From NCBI RefSeq assembly GCF_000184685.1, contig NC_014830.1, positions 2,294,001-2,358,000 on the forward strand: DNA of 64,000 nucleotides. Reading direction: 5' to 3'. The stretch's first letter is position 1. Each line of letters begins with the position of its first letter. Of the stretch, positions 7,316 through 15,667 are shown one piece after another. The translations under genes were made by a program, and so were the position numbers. The notes under the pieces were generated by a model. The model saw only the letters and a program-made list of their open reading frames with translations. It ran no database searches and was not told the origin of the DNA. The stretch is from Intrasporangium calvum DSM 43043 (GTDB lineage: Bacteria > Actinomycetota > Actinomycetes > Actinomycetales > Dermatophilaceae).

Positions 7316-8205
7316 GACACACCTCCAGATGGGGCCGCGGCGGTGGCCGCGGCGTTCGCTCCGACCACGAAGGTCCACGGCTCGGTGCGGATGGACGAGA
7401 TTCTCGACTCGACACTAGTCGGTGCGGCGCGGTCCTCCTCCAGCGAAGCGAGCAGACGCTCCTCCGCACTCGCCAGCCACAGGGACTCGGTCGCCCAGTG
7501 GCCCGCGTCGACGAGATACGGGGTGCCGCCCCGAGCCTCCTCCCGCGCCTCGAGGACCGGGTGATGGCGCAGGTCCGCCGTGACGTAGACGTCCGCGCCG
7601 CTGGCGCGCACCGCGTCGAACTGGTCGTCACCCGACCCGCCCATCACGGCGACCGTGCGCACCGACCCGACAGGGTCGCCGCTGACCCGGATGCCGCCCG
7701 CGGTGGGCGGCAGGGCGGCGGCGACGGCGTCTGCGAACTCGACCAACGACATCGGCGCGGCGAGCCGCCCGACGCGCCCAGCGGCATACGGCCCGATCGT
7801 GGTGAGCGGTCGCTGGGAGGTCAGCCCGAGGGCGTCGGCGAGGACGGTGGACACCCCGGGATCGGCGACGTCGGCGTTGGTGTGCGCCACGTACAGGGCG
7901 ATGTCGGAGACGACGAGGCTGGTCACCGAGGCGCCCTTCGCGCTCGTGGTCGCGACCGAGTGGACGCCACGAAGCAGCAGCGGGTGGTGCGTGACGAGCA
8001 GGTCGGCCCCCCACTCGCGCGCCTCCTCGATGACCGCGAGCGTCGGGTCGAGGGCGAAGAGCACCCGACGCACGGGCTGCTCCAGGTCGCCGGTGACGAG
8101 GCCGACTCGGTCCCACTCCGCGGCACTGCCTTGCGGGTAGAGCTCATCCAGCAGGGCGACGACGCGGCCGAGCGGGACCGGCTCGCTCGAGGAGGGCTCG
8201 GACAT
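7312..8205 (-). CDS. Nif3-like dinuclear metal-centre protein
   Basis: 297 residues of the Nif3/YbgI family, annotated in databases as a GTP cyclohydrolase I type 2 homologue, normally a toroidal hexamer. Metal ligands are visible in LLVTHHPLLL (residues ~69-78), AHTNAD (~108) and the C-terminal DAGHWATE. It is first in a coupled operon with the zinc-ribbon and RNase H genes (4-base overlaps). True substrate unknown. A 16-mer copy encodes P-Y-A-A-G in the middle of the protein. Confidence 0.9.
   Translation of the reverse strand: MSEPSSSEPVPLGRVVALLDELYPQGSAAEWDRVGLVTGDLEQPVRRVLFALDPTLAVIEEAREWGADLLVTHHPLLLRGVHSVATTSAKGASVTSLVVSDIALYVAHTNADVADPGVSTVLADALGLTSQRPLTTIGPYAAGRVGRLAAPMSLVEFADAVAAALPPTAGGIRVSGDPVGSVRTVAVMGGSGDDQFDAVRASGADVYVTADLRHHPVLEAREEARGGTPYLVDAGHWATESLWLASAEERLLASLEEDRAAPTSVESRISSIRTEPWTFVVGANAAATAAAPSGGVS
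7775..7790 (+). repeat. Dispersed 16-mer copy 3 (1 mismatch)
   Basis: CGCCCAGCGGCATACG within the Nif3-like gene, read on the other strand as Pro-Tyr-Ala-Ala-Gly, a different reading frame from copy 2. Confidence 0.85.
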
Positions 8206-8290
8206 GAGGCGATCAGACCATCCATGGTTGACCCCTGTCGAGTCGGACCCCGGGCCGACTCGGCCCTCAGATCGCGCCTTCTGGTCGAGG

Positions 8291-8363
8291 TGGGCCCGGC
8301 CGGTCTCGAACCGACGACACCCGCGGTGTAAACGCGGTGCTCTACCAACTGAGCTACAGGCCC
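8291..8363 (-). tRNA. tRNA-Val (anticodon UAC)
   Basis: A 73-nt cloverleaf on the minus strand. The acceptor GGGCCTG pairs with CGGGCCC, followed by a D-arm with GCTCAGTTGGTAGAGC, an anticodon loop TTTACAC giving TAC, a T-arm GTCGG-TTCGAGA-CCGGC and discriminator A. The CCA end is not fully encoded. Confidence 0.95.
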
Positions 8364-8510
8364 CGGACGATCTGCGCGGCGGCGCACCGTCCTTCGGCGG
8401 CCCATTGTGTCAGGACTTCGGGGCCCTCGGCCGTCCGCGCCGAACCCGTTGCGGAGGTGGGACCTGGCAGCCTCGCCACGGAGGTGGTCCAGAGGGCATG
8501 ATGTGGGCCC

Positions 8511-9758
8511 ATGAGCACCCGGCGCCGACGTCCCCGTTGGTCCGAGCTGCGCCCGCTCCTCCGGATCGAGCCACCCCACCTGGGGTCGACCCGACGTCGA
8601 CTCGAGGCAGCCGCCTCGATCGACGACCTCCGGCGGATCGCCAGGCGGCGGACCCCCCGCTCGGTGTTCGACTACGTCGACGGGGCGGCTGAGCAGGAGA
8701 TCAGCCTGAGACGGGCCCGAGAGGCCTTCTCCCGGATCGAGTTTCGGCCCCGCGTCCTACGAGACGTGAGCGAGGTCGACGCCAGCCGCGTCGTCGTCGG
8801 GAGCCCGTCCAGCCTCCCCCTTGTCCTTGCTCCGACCGGGTTCACCCGGATGATGCACCACGAGGGCGAGCGGGCCGTCGCTCGGGCTGCAGCGCGAGCG
8901 CAGATCCCCTACGCGCTCTCGACCATGGGCACGGTCTCGGTCGAGGAGGTCGCGGCTGCGGCGCCGGGCTCCGAGCTGTGGTTCCAGCTCTACCTCTGGA
9001 AGGACCGGGCCGCCTCACTCGAGCTGGTCCAGCGGGCCGCAGCCGCCGGCTACCGCACCCTCGTGCTCACCGTCGACACCGCGGTCGCGGGCCGTCGACT
9101 GCGCGACGTGCGCAACGGGCTCACCATCCCACCCGCCCTGACGGTGCGCACCCTCGCCGACATGTCGCTCCACCCGGCCTGGTGGATCAACCTGCTCACG
9201 ACCGAGCCGCTCGAGTTCGCCTCGCTGCGTGACTCCGGTGGCACGGTGGCCGACCTCGTCGACCGGATGTTCGACCCCTCGGCCTCGATCTCCGACCTGG
9301 CGTGGATCCGCGACCAGTGGCCGGGACGGATCGTCGTCAAGGGCATCCAGCACCCTGACGACGCCGTCGCCATGGTCGACCTCGGCATCGACGGGATCAT
9401 CGTGTCCAACCACGGCGGGAGACAGCTCGACCGGGCCGCGACCCCCCTGGAGGTGCTCCCCGACATCGTCGCCGCCGTCGCCGGCCGGATCGAGGTCCTT
9501 CTCGACACCGGCATCACGGACGGCGCCGACATCGTCGCCGCAGTGGCCAACGGCGCCACTGGCTGCCTCGTCGGACGCGCCTACCTCTACGGGCTCATGG
9601 CCGGCGGAGAAGCCGGGGTCGACCGTACCCTGTCGATCCTCCGCGACCAGGTGACCCGAACCATGCGCCTGCTCGGAGTGAGCTCGCTCGACGAGCTGAC
9701 GCCCGAGCACGCGGTGATCGCCGGATCGGGTCCCCGAGCCAGGGCCCAGACCCCATGA
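8511..9758 (+). CDS. FMN-dependent alpha-hydroxy-acid dehydrogenase/oxidase
   Basis: 415 residues, a TIM-barrel FMN enzyme of the L-lactate dehydrogenase / glycolate oxidase / mandelate dehydrogenase family. It oxidises 2-hydroxy acids to 2-oxo acids. Signatures: APTGFTRMMHHEGE (FMN binding), WFQLYLWKDR, VVKGI (flavin-contacting Lys), SNHGGRQLD with catalytic His and Arg, and DTGITDGADIV with GRAYLYG for the phosphate. No clear ribosome-binding site precedes the ATG; CATGAT at 8497-8502 could make it leaderless. It lies 50 bases upstream of a Liv-type importer and may share its transcript. The exact substrate cannot be told from sequence. Confidence 0.9.
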   Translation: MSTRRRRPRWSELRPLLRIEPPHLGSTRRRLEAAASIDDLRRIARRRTPRSVFDYVDGAAEQEISLRRAREAFSRIEFRPRVLRDVSEVDASRVVVGSPSSLPLVLAPTGFTRMMHHEGERAVARAAARAQIPYALSTMGTVSVEEVAAAAPGSELWFQLYLWKDRAASLELVQRAAAAGYRTLVLTVDTAVAGRRLRDVRNGLTIPPALTVRTLADMSLHPAWWINLLTTEPLEFASLRDSGGTVADLVDRMFDPSASISDLAWIRDQWPGRIVVKGIQHPDDAVAMVDLGIDGIIVSNHGGRQLDRAATPLEVLPDIVAAVAGRIEVLLDTGITDGADIVAAVANGATGCLVGRAYLYGLMAGGEAGVDRTLSILRDQVTRTMRLLGVSSLDELTPEHAVIAGSGPRARAQTP

Positions 9759-9808
9759 CGAACGCCGTTCACCCCCGATCGGCGTCACATTCTCACTCAG
9801 GAGGAACC

Positions 9809-10999
9809 ATGCGTACCAAGCTCTTCACCGTCGCCGTGGCGGCCACGGCGACGCTCGTGCTGGCCGCGTGCGGCGGCGGCAACGGCGACGGCGCCGACGC
9901 CGGACAGACCGGTGCCGCCGGGGGGCTCAAGGGCGAGGGGTCGGGCGACTCCTGCACGATCTCGCAGGCCGTCCCCGTCGGCGCCGCGCTCAGCCTCACC
10001 GGCGCAGCCGGCAGCTACGGCACGTCGCAGCAGAAGGGCCTCCAGCTCGCCGCCGAGCAGCTCAACGCCAAGGGCGGCGTCAAGTACGACGTCGAGATCG
10101 AGGACGACCAGACCGACCCGCGGCAGGGCATCACCGTCTTCGAGGGGTTCGTCAAAGGCGGCAAGAGCGTCATCATCGGCCCGACCCTCTCCAACACCGC
10201 GTTCCAGGCACAGCCGGTCGCCCAGGAGGGCAAGACGCCTGTTCTGGCCATCTCCAACACGGCGACCGGCATCACGGCCCCGGACAAGGACTACATCTTC
10301 CGCGACTCGCTCACCGAGGCCCAGGTCATCCCGCAGACCATCAAGAAGGCCAAGGAGAAGTTCAACCTGGCCAAGGTCGTCGTCATGTACAGCAACGACG
10401 ACGCCTTCACCGAGTCCGGCTTCAAGGTCTTCGACGCGGCCCTCAAGACGGAATCGGTGCAGATCCTCGAGACGATCACCTTCTCCAAGGCGGACACCGA
10501 CTTCCGGGCGCTGCTGACCCAGGCCAAGGGCCAGAACCCCGACGCGATCGTCGTCTCCGGTCTGATCGAGGCGGCGATCCCGCTCGTCACCCAGGCGCGC
10601 GAGCTCGGCATCTCCGTCCCCATCATCGGCGGCAACGGCTTCAACAACCCCAAGCTCATGGCGGACGCCGGTGAGGCCGCCGAGGGCGTCGTGGTCGGCG
10701 CCGCCTGGAACTCCGCCTCCGAGAGCGAGCTCAACGCCGGGTTCATCAAGGACTTCCAGACGAAGTTCAACGCGGCACCCGACCAGTTCGCCGCCCAGGC
10801 CCACGCCGGGCTGACGCTCATCGACCACGCGGTCCGCTCCGCCTGCTCCGCCGAGCGGGACGCGATCCGCGAGGGCCTGAGCAAGATCAGCAACGTCCCC
10901 ACCGTCCTCGGCGACGTGTCCATCAACGCGAACCGGGACGCCGAGCACCCCGCCGTGGTCCAGATCGTCGAGGGCGGGAAGTTCACCGTCCTCCAGTGA
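9809..10999 (+). CDS. livK: Liv-type ABC importer, substrate-binding lipoprotein
   Basis: 396 residues. A signal peptide ends in a lipobox L-A-A-C (Cys at about residue 20), followed by a Gly/Asp-rich spacer and a periplasmic-binding-protein fold of the Leu/Ile/Val-binding family (ISQAVPVGAALSLTG at the start of the mature domain, then IEDDQTDPRQG). The ATG at 9809 is preceded by AGGAGG and fits the signal peptide; an in-frame upstream start at 9755 would add a hydrophilic leader. First gene of livK-H-MG-F. Imports branched-chain amino acids or a related small molecule. Confidence 0.92.
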   Translation: MRTKLFTVAVAATATLVLAACGGGNGDGADAGQTGAAGGLKGEGSGDSCTISQAVPVGAALSLTGAAGSYGTSQQKGLQLAAEQLNAKGGVKYDVEIEDDQTDPRQGITVFEGFVKGGKSVIIGPTLSNTAFQAQPVAQEGKTPVLAISNTATGITAPDKDYIFRDSLTEAQVIPQTIKKAKEKFNLAKVVVMYSNDDAFTESGFKVFDAALKTESVQILETITFSKADTDFRALLTQAKGQNPDAIVVSGLIEAAIPLVTQARELGISVPIIGGNGFNNPKLMADAGEAAEGVVVGAAWNSASESELNAGFIKDFQTKFNAAPDQFAAQAHAGLTLIDHAVRSACSAERDAIREGLSKISNVPTVLGDVSINANRDAEHPAVVQIVEGGKFTVLQ

Positions 11000-11081
11000 C
11001 CCGCGACCGAGCCGGGGCGTCGCCGCCAGCACCCGCCCCGCCCCGGCCCGCACCGCGCCACCCGCACCGAGAAGGACCTCC

Positions 11082-11957
11082 ATGCAGCAGCTCCTCAACG
11101 GCGTGTTCATCGGATCGATCTACGCGTTGTTCGCCATCGGCTTCACCTTGGTCTTCGGCATCCTCGACCGGCTGAACCTCACCCACCCGGCGGTCTTCGC
11201 CGTGTCCGCGTTCGTCGGGATCGAGCTGGTCGCCGACGCAGGGCTGACCGTCTGGGTGGCGCTGCCGATCGTGCTCGTCCTCGGCGCGGTGCTGGGGCTC
11301 GTCATCGAACGGGTCGCCTTCCGCCCGCTGAAGAACCGACCGGATGCGCACTTCGCGGGCCTGATCTCCTCGATCGCCCTCGCGGGAATGTTCATCGCCC
11401 TGCTCCAGTGGCGCTACGGCCCCGACACCCGGCGCTTCCCCGCGGGTTCGTTCCCGGAGACCCCGATCGAATTCGGCGGGGTTGCGGTGACGGTGCTCCA
11501 GGTGGCGATCCTGCTCATCTCGGTCGTCCTCATGATCGGTTTGACCTGGCTCGTGGCCCGGTCGCGGCTCGGACGTGGCATGCGTGCCATCGCCGAGAAC
11601 CCCACGGCCGCCAAGGTCCTCGGCATCAACGTCGACCGCGTCACCTCGGTGACGTTCGCCATCTCGTCCGCGCTCGGTGGGGTGGCGGGAGCGCTCTTCG
11701 CGATGAACGTCAACTCGGCCCAGCTCGGCATGGGGGCGGCCATCGAGCTCAAGGGCCTCGCCGTCATCATCGTCGGCGGCATGGGGTCGTTGCCCGGTGC
11801 CCTCATCGGTGGTCTGGCGCTCGGGCTCGCGGAGGTCTTCGCCGTCCAGTACATCGGGTCCTCCTGGCGTGACCTCATCGCCTTCGGCCTGCTGTTCCTC
11901 ATCCTCCTCGTCCGACCGCAGGGTCTCTTCGGCGCGCGGAAGGTGCGGGAGGTCTGA
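11082..11957 (+). CDS. livH: Liv-type ABC importer, permease LivH
   Basis: 291 residues with about eight hydrophobic helices, starting MQQLLNGVFIGSIYALFAIGFTL, the typical LivH N-terminus. The EAA-like coupling loop and the IVGGMGSLPGALIGGLALGLAE segment near the C-terminus are both characteristic. An AGGA-type ribosome site precedes the ATG. Its stop overlaps the next start by one base (TGATG). Confidence 0.93.
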   Translation: MQQLLNGVFIGSIYALFAIGFTLVFGILDRLNLTHPAVFAVSAFVGIELVADAGLTVWVALPIVLVLGAVLGLVIERVAFRPLKNRPDAHFAGLISSIALAGMFIALLQWRYGPDTRRFPAGSFPETPIEFGGVAVTVLQVAILLISVVLMIGLTWLVARSRLGRGMRAIAENPTAAKVLGINVDRVTSVTFAISSALGGVAGALFAMNVNSAQLGMGAAIELKGLAVIIVGGMGSLPGALIGGLALGLAEVFAVQYIGSSWRDLIAFGLLFLILLVRPQGLFGARKVREV

Positions 11958-13660
11958 TGCTGACCGATGCCACCCTGACCTTCGTCGCCCTGGGCGCCAT
12001 CTTCGCCTACTCCTTCTACGCCGTGCTGGTCGCCGGTCAGCTGAGCCTCGGCCAGGCCGGTTTCGCGTCCCTCGCCGCCTTCACGGCGGCCTCGCTGACG
12101 CCGAGGCCGAGCGAGGTCGGCGAGATCCCGGCGCTGCTCATCGCGATCGTCATCGGGATGGTGGTCGGCTCCGCGGCTGCGGTCGTCCTCGGGCTGCCGA
12201 CCATGCACCTGCGCGGGGTCTTCCTGGCGATCGCCACCCTCGCCTTCGCCGAGGCCGTACGCATCCTGATCCTCAACCAGGAGTGGACCGGCGGCGCCCA
12301 GGGCATGTCCGTGCCGAAGGTGCTGACCCCCGGGATCGCCTGGGCGGTTCTTGCCGTGGTCGCCTACTGGTTCGCCAGGATGGGTCGATCGCGCTACGGG
12401 CGGGCCCTCGAGGCCATCCGCGAGGACGAGCTGGCTGCTCGCGCCATGGGCATCGACGTCGGTCGGCACCGACTCGCCGCCTTCACGACCGCCGGAGCCG
12501 TCGCCGGTCTCTACGGCGTCCTCTGGGCCTACTACGTCCGCCTCATCGCACCGGAGGACTTCGGCTTCACCGCCGCCATCGACGGTCTGGTCACCGCGGT
12601 CGTCGGCGGATCGACGATGTTCGTCGGCCCACTGCTCGGCAGCGGTTTCCAGACCCTGATCCCCGAGATCCAGCGGGCGCTCGGCGTCGAGGCCGGCTGG
12701 ATCCGTCCCTTCGTCGCCAGCGCCCTCCTGCTCATCATCATCCTGTTCCTGCCCGGCGGTCTCGCCAGCCTCGTCCGACGCCGGATCCGGATGCCGAGAC
12801 GGAGGACGGGGACGCCCGAGCAGGGTCTGCAGACGCGGTCCCACCCCGCCCCCGGCGAGCTGCTCGCATCCCTCGAGGGGTTGAGCAAGGAGTACGGCGG
12901 TGTGCACGCCGTCGAGAACGTCGACCTCGAGCTGCGCAGCGGCGAGGTCGTCGGCCTGATCGGCCCCAACGGTGCCGGCAAGACGACGCTGGTCAACATG
13001 CTCAGCGGCCTCATCCCCCCGACATCCGGCCTCGCCACGGTGCTCGGCACCCAGGTCGGGCGGGTCCCCGTCCACCGCGTCGCCAAGGCCGGCGTCAGCC
13101 GGACCTTCCAGCACTCCAAGCTGTTCAACCGGCTCTCCGCCCTCGAGAACGTCCTCGTCGGCGGTCACCTCGTCAGCCGACCGACGTTCCTACGCCGTCT
13201 TCTCTGGCTCCCTTCAGCGCGCCGGGACGAGCTCGCCGCCCTCGACCACGCCGCCCGCTGCCTCGAGCGGGTCGGCCTGTATGACCTCGCCGGCAGCCGA
13301 GCCTCGTCGCTCTCCTACGGCGACCAGCGCCGACTCGAGATCGCTCGCGCGCTCGCCTCCGACCCGACGTTGCTCATCCTCGACGAGCCCGCTGCCGGCA
13401 TGAACCACGTCGAGGCCAACCGGCTCTCGGACCTCATCGGCTCGCTCGCCGCGGACGGGCTGACCATCCTGCTCATCGAGCACAACGTCGGCATGGTGCT
13501 CAGCACCTGCGACCGCATCGTCGTGCTCAACTTCGGCAAGGTCATCGCCACCGGGACGCCGGACGAGATCGCCGCCGACGCCACGGTCATCGAGGCCTAC
13601 CTCGGGTCCGCCGAGGCGGACACCCGACCGACCGACCGCACCGAGGGGAGCCACCCGTGA
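11957..13660 (+). CDS. Fused LivM permease - LivG ATPase
   Basis: 567 residues. Residues 1-~275 are a LivM-type permease with about eight helices (GQLSLGQAGFASLAAFTAA near the start, GGSTMFVGPLLGSGF near the end). After a basic linker (~275-300), residues ~305-560 are a LivG ATPase with Walker A GPNGAGKTT, signature SYGDQRRLEIARAL, and Walker B LLILDEPAAGM. Fusion of LivM with LivG occurs in several actinobacteria. It lies between livH (1-base overlap) and livF (GTGA overlap). Confidence 0.93.
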   Translation: MLTDATLTFVALGAIFAYSFYAVLVAGQLSLGQAGFASLAAFTAASLTPRPSEVGEIPALLIAIVIGMVVGSAAAVVLGLPTMHLRGVFLAIATLAFAEAVRILILNQEWTGGAQGMSVPKVLTPGIAWAVLAVVAYWFARMGRSRYGRALEAIREDELAARAMGIDVGRHRLAAFTTAGAVAGLYGVLWAYYVRLIAPEDFGFTAAIDGLVTAVVGGSTMFVGPLLGSGFQTLIPEIQRALGVEAGWIRPFVASALLLIIILFLPGGLASLVRRRIRMPRRRTGTPEQGLQTRSHPAPGELLASLEGLSKEYGGVHAVENVDLELRSGEVVGLIGPNGAGKTTLVNMLSGLIPPTSGLATVLGTQVGRVPVHRVAKAGVSRTFQHSKLFNRLSALENVLVGGHLVSRPTFLRRLLWLPSARRDELAALDHAARCLERVGLYDLAGSRASSLSYGDQRRLEIARALASDPTLLILDEPAAGMNHVEANRLSDLIGSLAADGLTILLIEHNVGMVLSTCDRIVVLNFGKVIATGTPDEIAADATVIEAYLGSAEADTRPTDRTEGSHP

Positions 13661-14400
13661 GCCGGACGAGCCCCAAGGGGTCAGGACCCGTTCTCGTCGT
13701 CGAGGACCTCCACGTCGCCTACGGCCGGGTCGAGGCGGTCCGCGGCGTCTCCTTCTCCGTCGACCCCGGCTCGCTGGTGACGCTGGTCGGTGCGAACGGT
13801 GCCGGCAAGTCGTCGATCATCAACGCGATCTCGGGGCTGATCCGCCCGAAGTCGGGGCGGGTGACCTTCGACGGCCAGGACATCACCCGGACCCCGTCAC
13901 ATCGCCTCGTCGGCCAGGGTCTGGTACAGGTGCCCGAGGGGCGCCAGATCCTCGGCACCCTGACCATCGAGGAGAACCTCCACCTCGGCGGCTGGCACGT
14001 CGGGGGCGCCTCCGCTGCGGCACTGGCCGAGACGTACGAGCGGTTCCCCGTGCTGGGCGACCGCCGCCACCTACCCGCGGGCTCGCTCTCCGGCGGCGAG
14101 CAGCAGATGCTCGCCATCGCCCGCGCGCTCGTCGCGCGACCCAAGGTGCTCCTGATGGACGAGCCGTCGATGGGGCTGGCGCCCAAGGTCGTCGATGAGG
14201 TGTTCCGCGTGGTCGACGAGATCAGGACGACCGGCACGACCATCGTGCTCGTCGAGCAGAACGCGAGGCGCGCCCTGCGCGCCGCCGACCACGGCTACGT
14301 CCTGCAGACCGGGGAGGTCGTGCACTCCGGCCCGGCCGAGGAACTCCTCGCCGACCCGAAGATCGTCGAGGCCTACCTCGGCGTCGAAGCGACCCAGTGA
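13657..14400 (+). CDS. livF: Liv-type ABC importer, ATPase LivF
   Basis: 247 residues with Walker A GANGAGKSS, Q-loop VPEGRQILGTLTIEENL, signature SLSGGEQQMLAIARAL and Walker B VLLMDEPSMGLAP. It completes the two-ATPase importer with the LivG half of the preceding fusion. The GTG start overlaps the upstream stop (GTGA), so translation is coupled. Confidence 0.94.
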   Translation: MSRTSPKGSGPVLVVEDLHVAYGRVEAVRGVSFSVDPGSLVTLVGANGAGKSSIINAISGLIRPKSGRVTFDGQDITRTPSHRLVGQGLVQVPEGRQILGTLTIEENLHLGGWHVGGASAAALAETYERFPVLGDRRHLPAGSLSGGEQQMLAIARALVARPKVLLMDEPSMGLAPKVVDEVFRVVDEIRTTGTTIVLVEQNARRALRAADHGYVLQTGEVVHSGPAEELLADPKIVEAYLGVEATQ

Positions 14401-14455
14401 CCCGCCGGTCGAGGATGAGGACAGGGGGCGCGACTGCCGGAACCCGGGCGGCGGG

Positions 14456-14968
14456 CTACTGGACTGTCGCGGCGTGGCGAAGCTCCGCCAGGGCCGCCCG
14501 GTACGCCACGAAGTCGCGCCCCTCGCCGGGGCCGTTGATCTCACGCCAGGCCACCCGCCCGTCCCGGTCGACGAGGAAGGTGGCGCGGAGCGGGGCTCCC
14601 TGCTCCCCGTTGAACACGCTGTAGCGGGTCGCGACCGCACCGTGCGGCCAGTGGTCGCTGAGGAGCGGGAAGAAGTGGCCCTCGAGGTCGGCCCAGGCCC
14701 GCAAGGAGTACATCGTGTCGCACGAGATGGTGAAGACCTGGATGTCGCCGTCCTGGAAGTCCTCGAGCCGGTCCCGGATCTCGCGCAGCTCCCCGGTGCA
14801 GATCCCGGAGAAGGCGAACGGGTAGAAGACGACCGCCGCGAACTTCCGCCCCCGGACTGACGAGAGCGTGACGTCGACGCCGTGCTGGTCGACCAGGGTG
14901 AAGTCAGGTGCCAGCTCGCCGACCTGTGGGGCACCGGCAGCTGACGTCGGGAAAGCAGTCGTCGTCAT
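14456..14968 (-). CDS. AhpE-like one-Cys peroxiredoxin
   Basis: 170 residues with a thioredoxin fold. The peroxidatic cysteine sits in PFAFSGICTGEL (Cys near residue 57), the pattern of mycobacterial AhpE (PLAFTGIC). Gly-Ile-Cys with a preceding Pro and a downstream Arg in the LVDRDGRVAW strand complete the site. A second Cys in TISCDT is not at the usual resolving position. Reduces hydroperoxides and peroxynitrite, with mycothiol/mycoredoxin the likely reductant. Same strand as DUF3052, 34 bases downstream, so probably one transcript. Confidence 0.92.
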   Translation of the reverse strand: MTTTAFPTSAAGAPQVGELAPDFTLVDQHGVDVTLSSVRGRKFAAVVFYPFAFSGICTGELREIRDRLEDFQDGDIQVFTISCDTMYSLRAWADLEGHFFPLLSDHWPHGAVATRYSVFNGEQGAPLRATFLVDRDGRVAWREINGPGEGRDFVAYRAALAELRHAATVQ

Positions 14969-15002
14969 GCGCGCCAGTGTGCCAGTCGGTGCCGGTCGTC
15001 AC

Positions 15003-15425
15003 TCAGCGACGGGGCCCCTTGGGTGGCATCAGTCGCGCGCCGGCCCACTCGGACGCCACGTTGACCTGGCCACCGGTGGTCAGTCCGGCCGTGGAGGCCG
15101 CTTCCTCCACCTCGCTCGCCTGGACGTGGCCCGGGCGGCCCGCCTTGGGGGTGAACAGCACGACGAAGCCGGCGTCGAAGAGCTTGGTCAGGGCGTCGAC
15201 CAGCAGGTCGACCAGGTCGTCGTCGCCGTCTCGGTACCAGACGACGACGCCGTCCGCACCGTCGTTGAAGTCCTCGTCCTCCAGCTCACTGCCGACGACA
15301 TCCTCGATCGCGAACCGCAGGTCGTCGTCGACGTCGTCGTCGTAGCCGAACTCCTGGATGATCTGCCCGGGGGCAAATCCGAGCTTGGCCAGGGACGCCG
15401 CTCCCGCGGTCGTGCTCACTGTCAC
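15003..15425 (-). CDS. DUF3052 family protein
   Basis: 140 residues, highly acidic (Asp/Glu runs in residues ~28-62), with the family core VVVWYRDGDDDLVDLLVDALTKL and a C-terminal LTTGGQVNVASEWAGARLMPPK. Function unknown. DUF3052 genes are regularly found beside aceE and ahpE in actinobacteria, as here, divergent from aceE. A GAAAGGA ribosome site lies before the start. Confidence 0.85.
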   Translation of the reverse strand: MTVSTTAGAASLAKLGFAPGQIIQEFGYDDDVDDDLRFAIEDVVGSELEDEDFNDGADGVVVWYRDGDDDLVDLLVDALTKLFDAGFVVLFTPKAGRPGHVQASEVEEAASTAGLTTGGQVNVASEWAGARLMPPKGPRR

Positions 15426-15667
15426 CGTTCCTTTCGTCAGGGCAAGAGTCGTGGCTGCGCACCAGTGACTCCAAGTGCACTGGGTCCGACGCTATCGCGC
15501 AACCTGTCTCCCACGCTGGTCTTCGCCCGACCCGGCGTGGCCCGTACCCCACGTGTCCCGCTGAATGACCCGGGTGTGACGACCGCCACCCCTTTGAGGG
15601 AGGATGGAAGGAGCGGCGCCGCGGTCAACCGGCCGCGACGCGTGGCGACGAGAAAGGACCCACGAAC

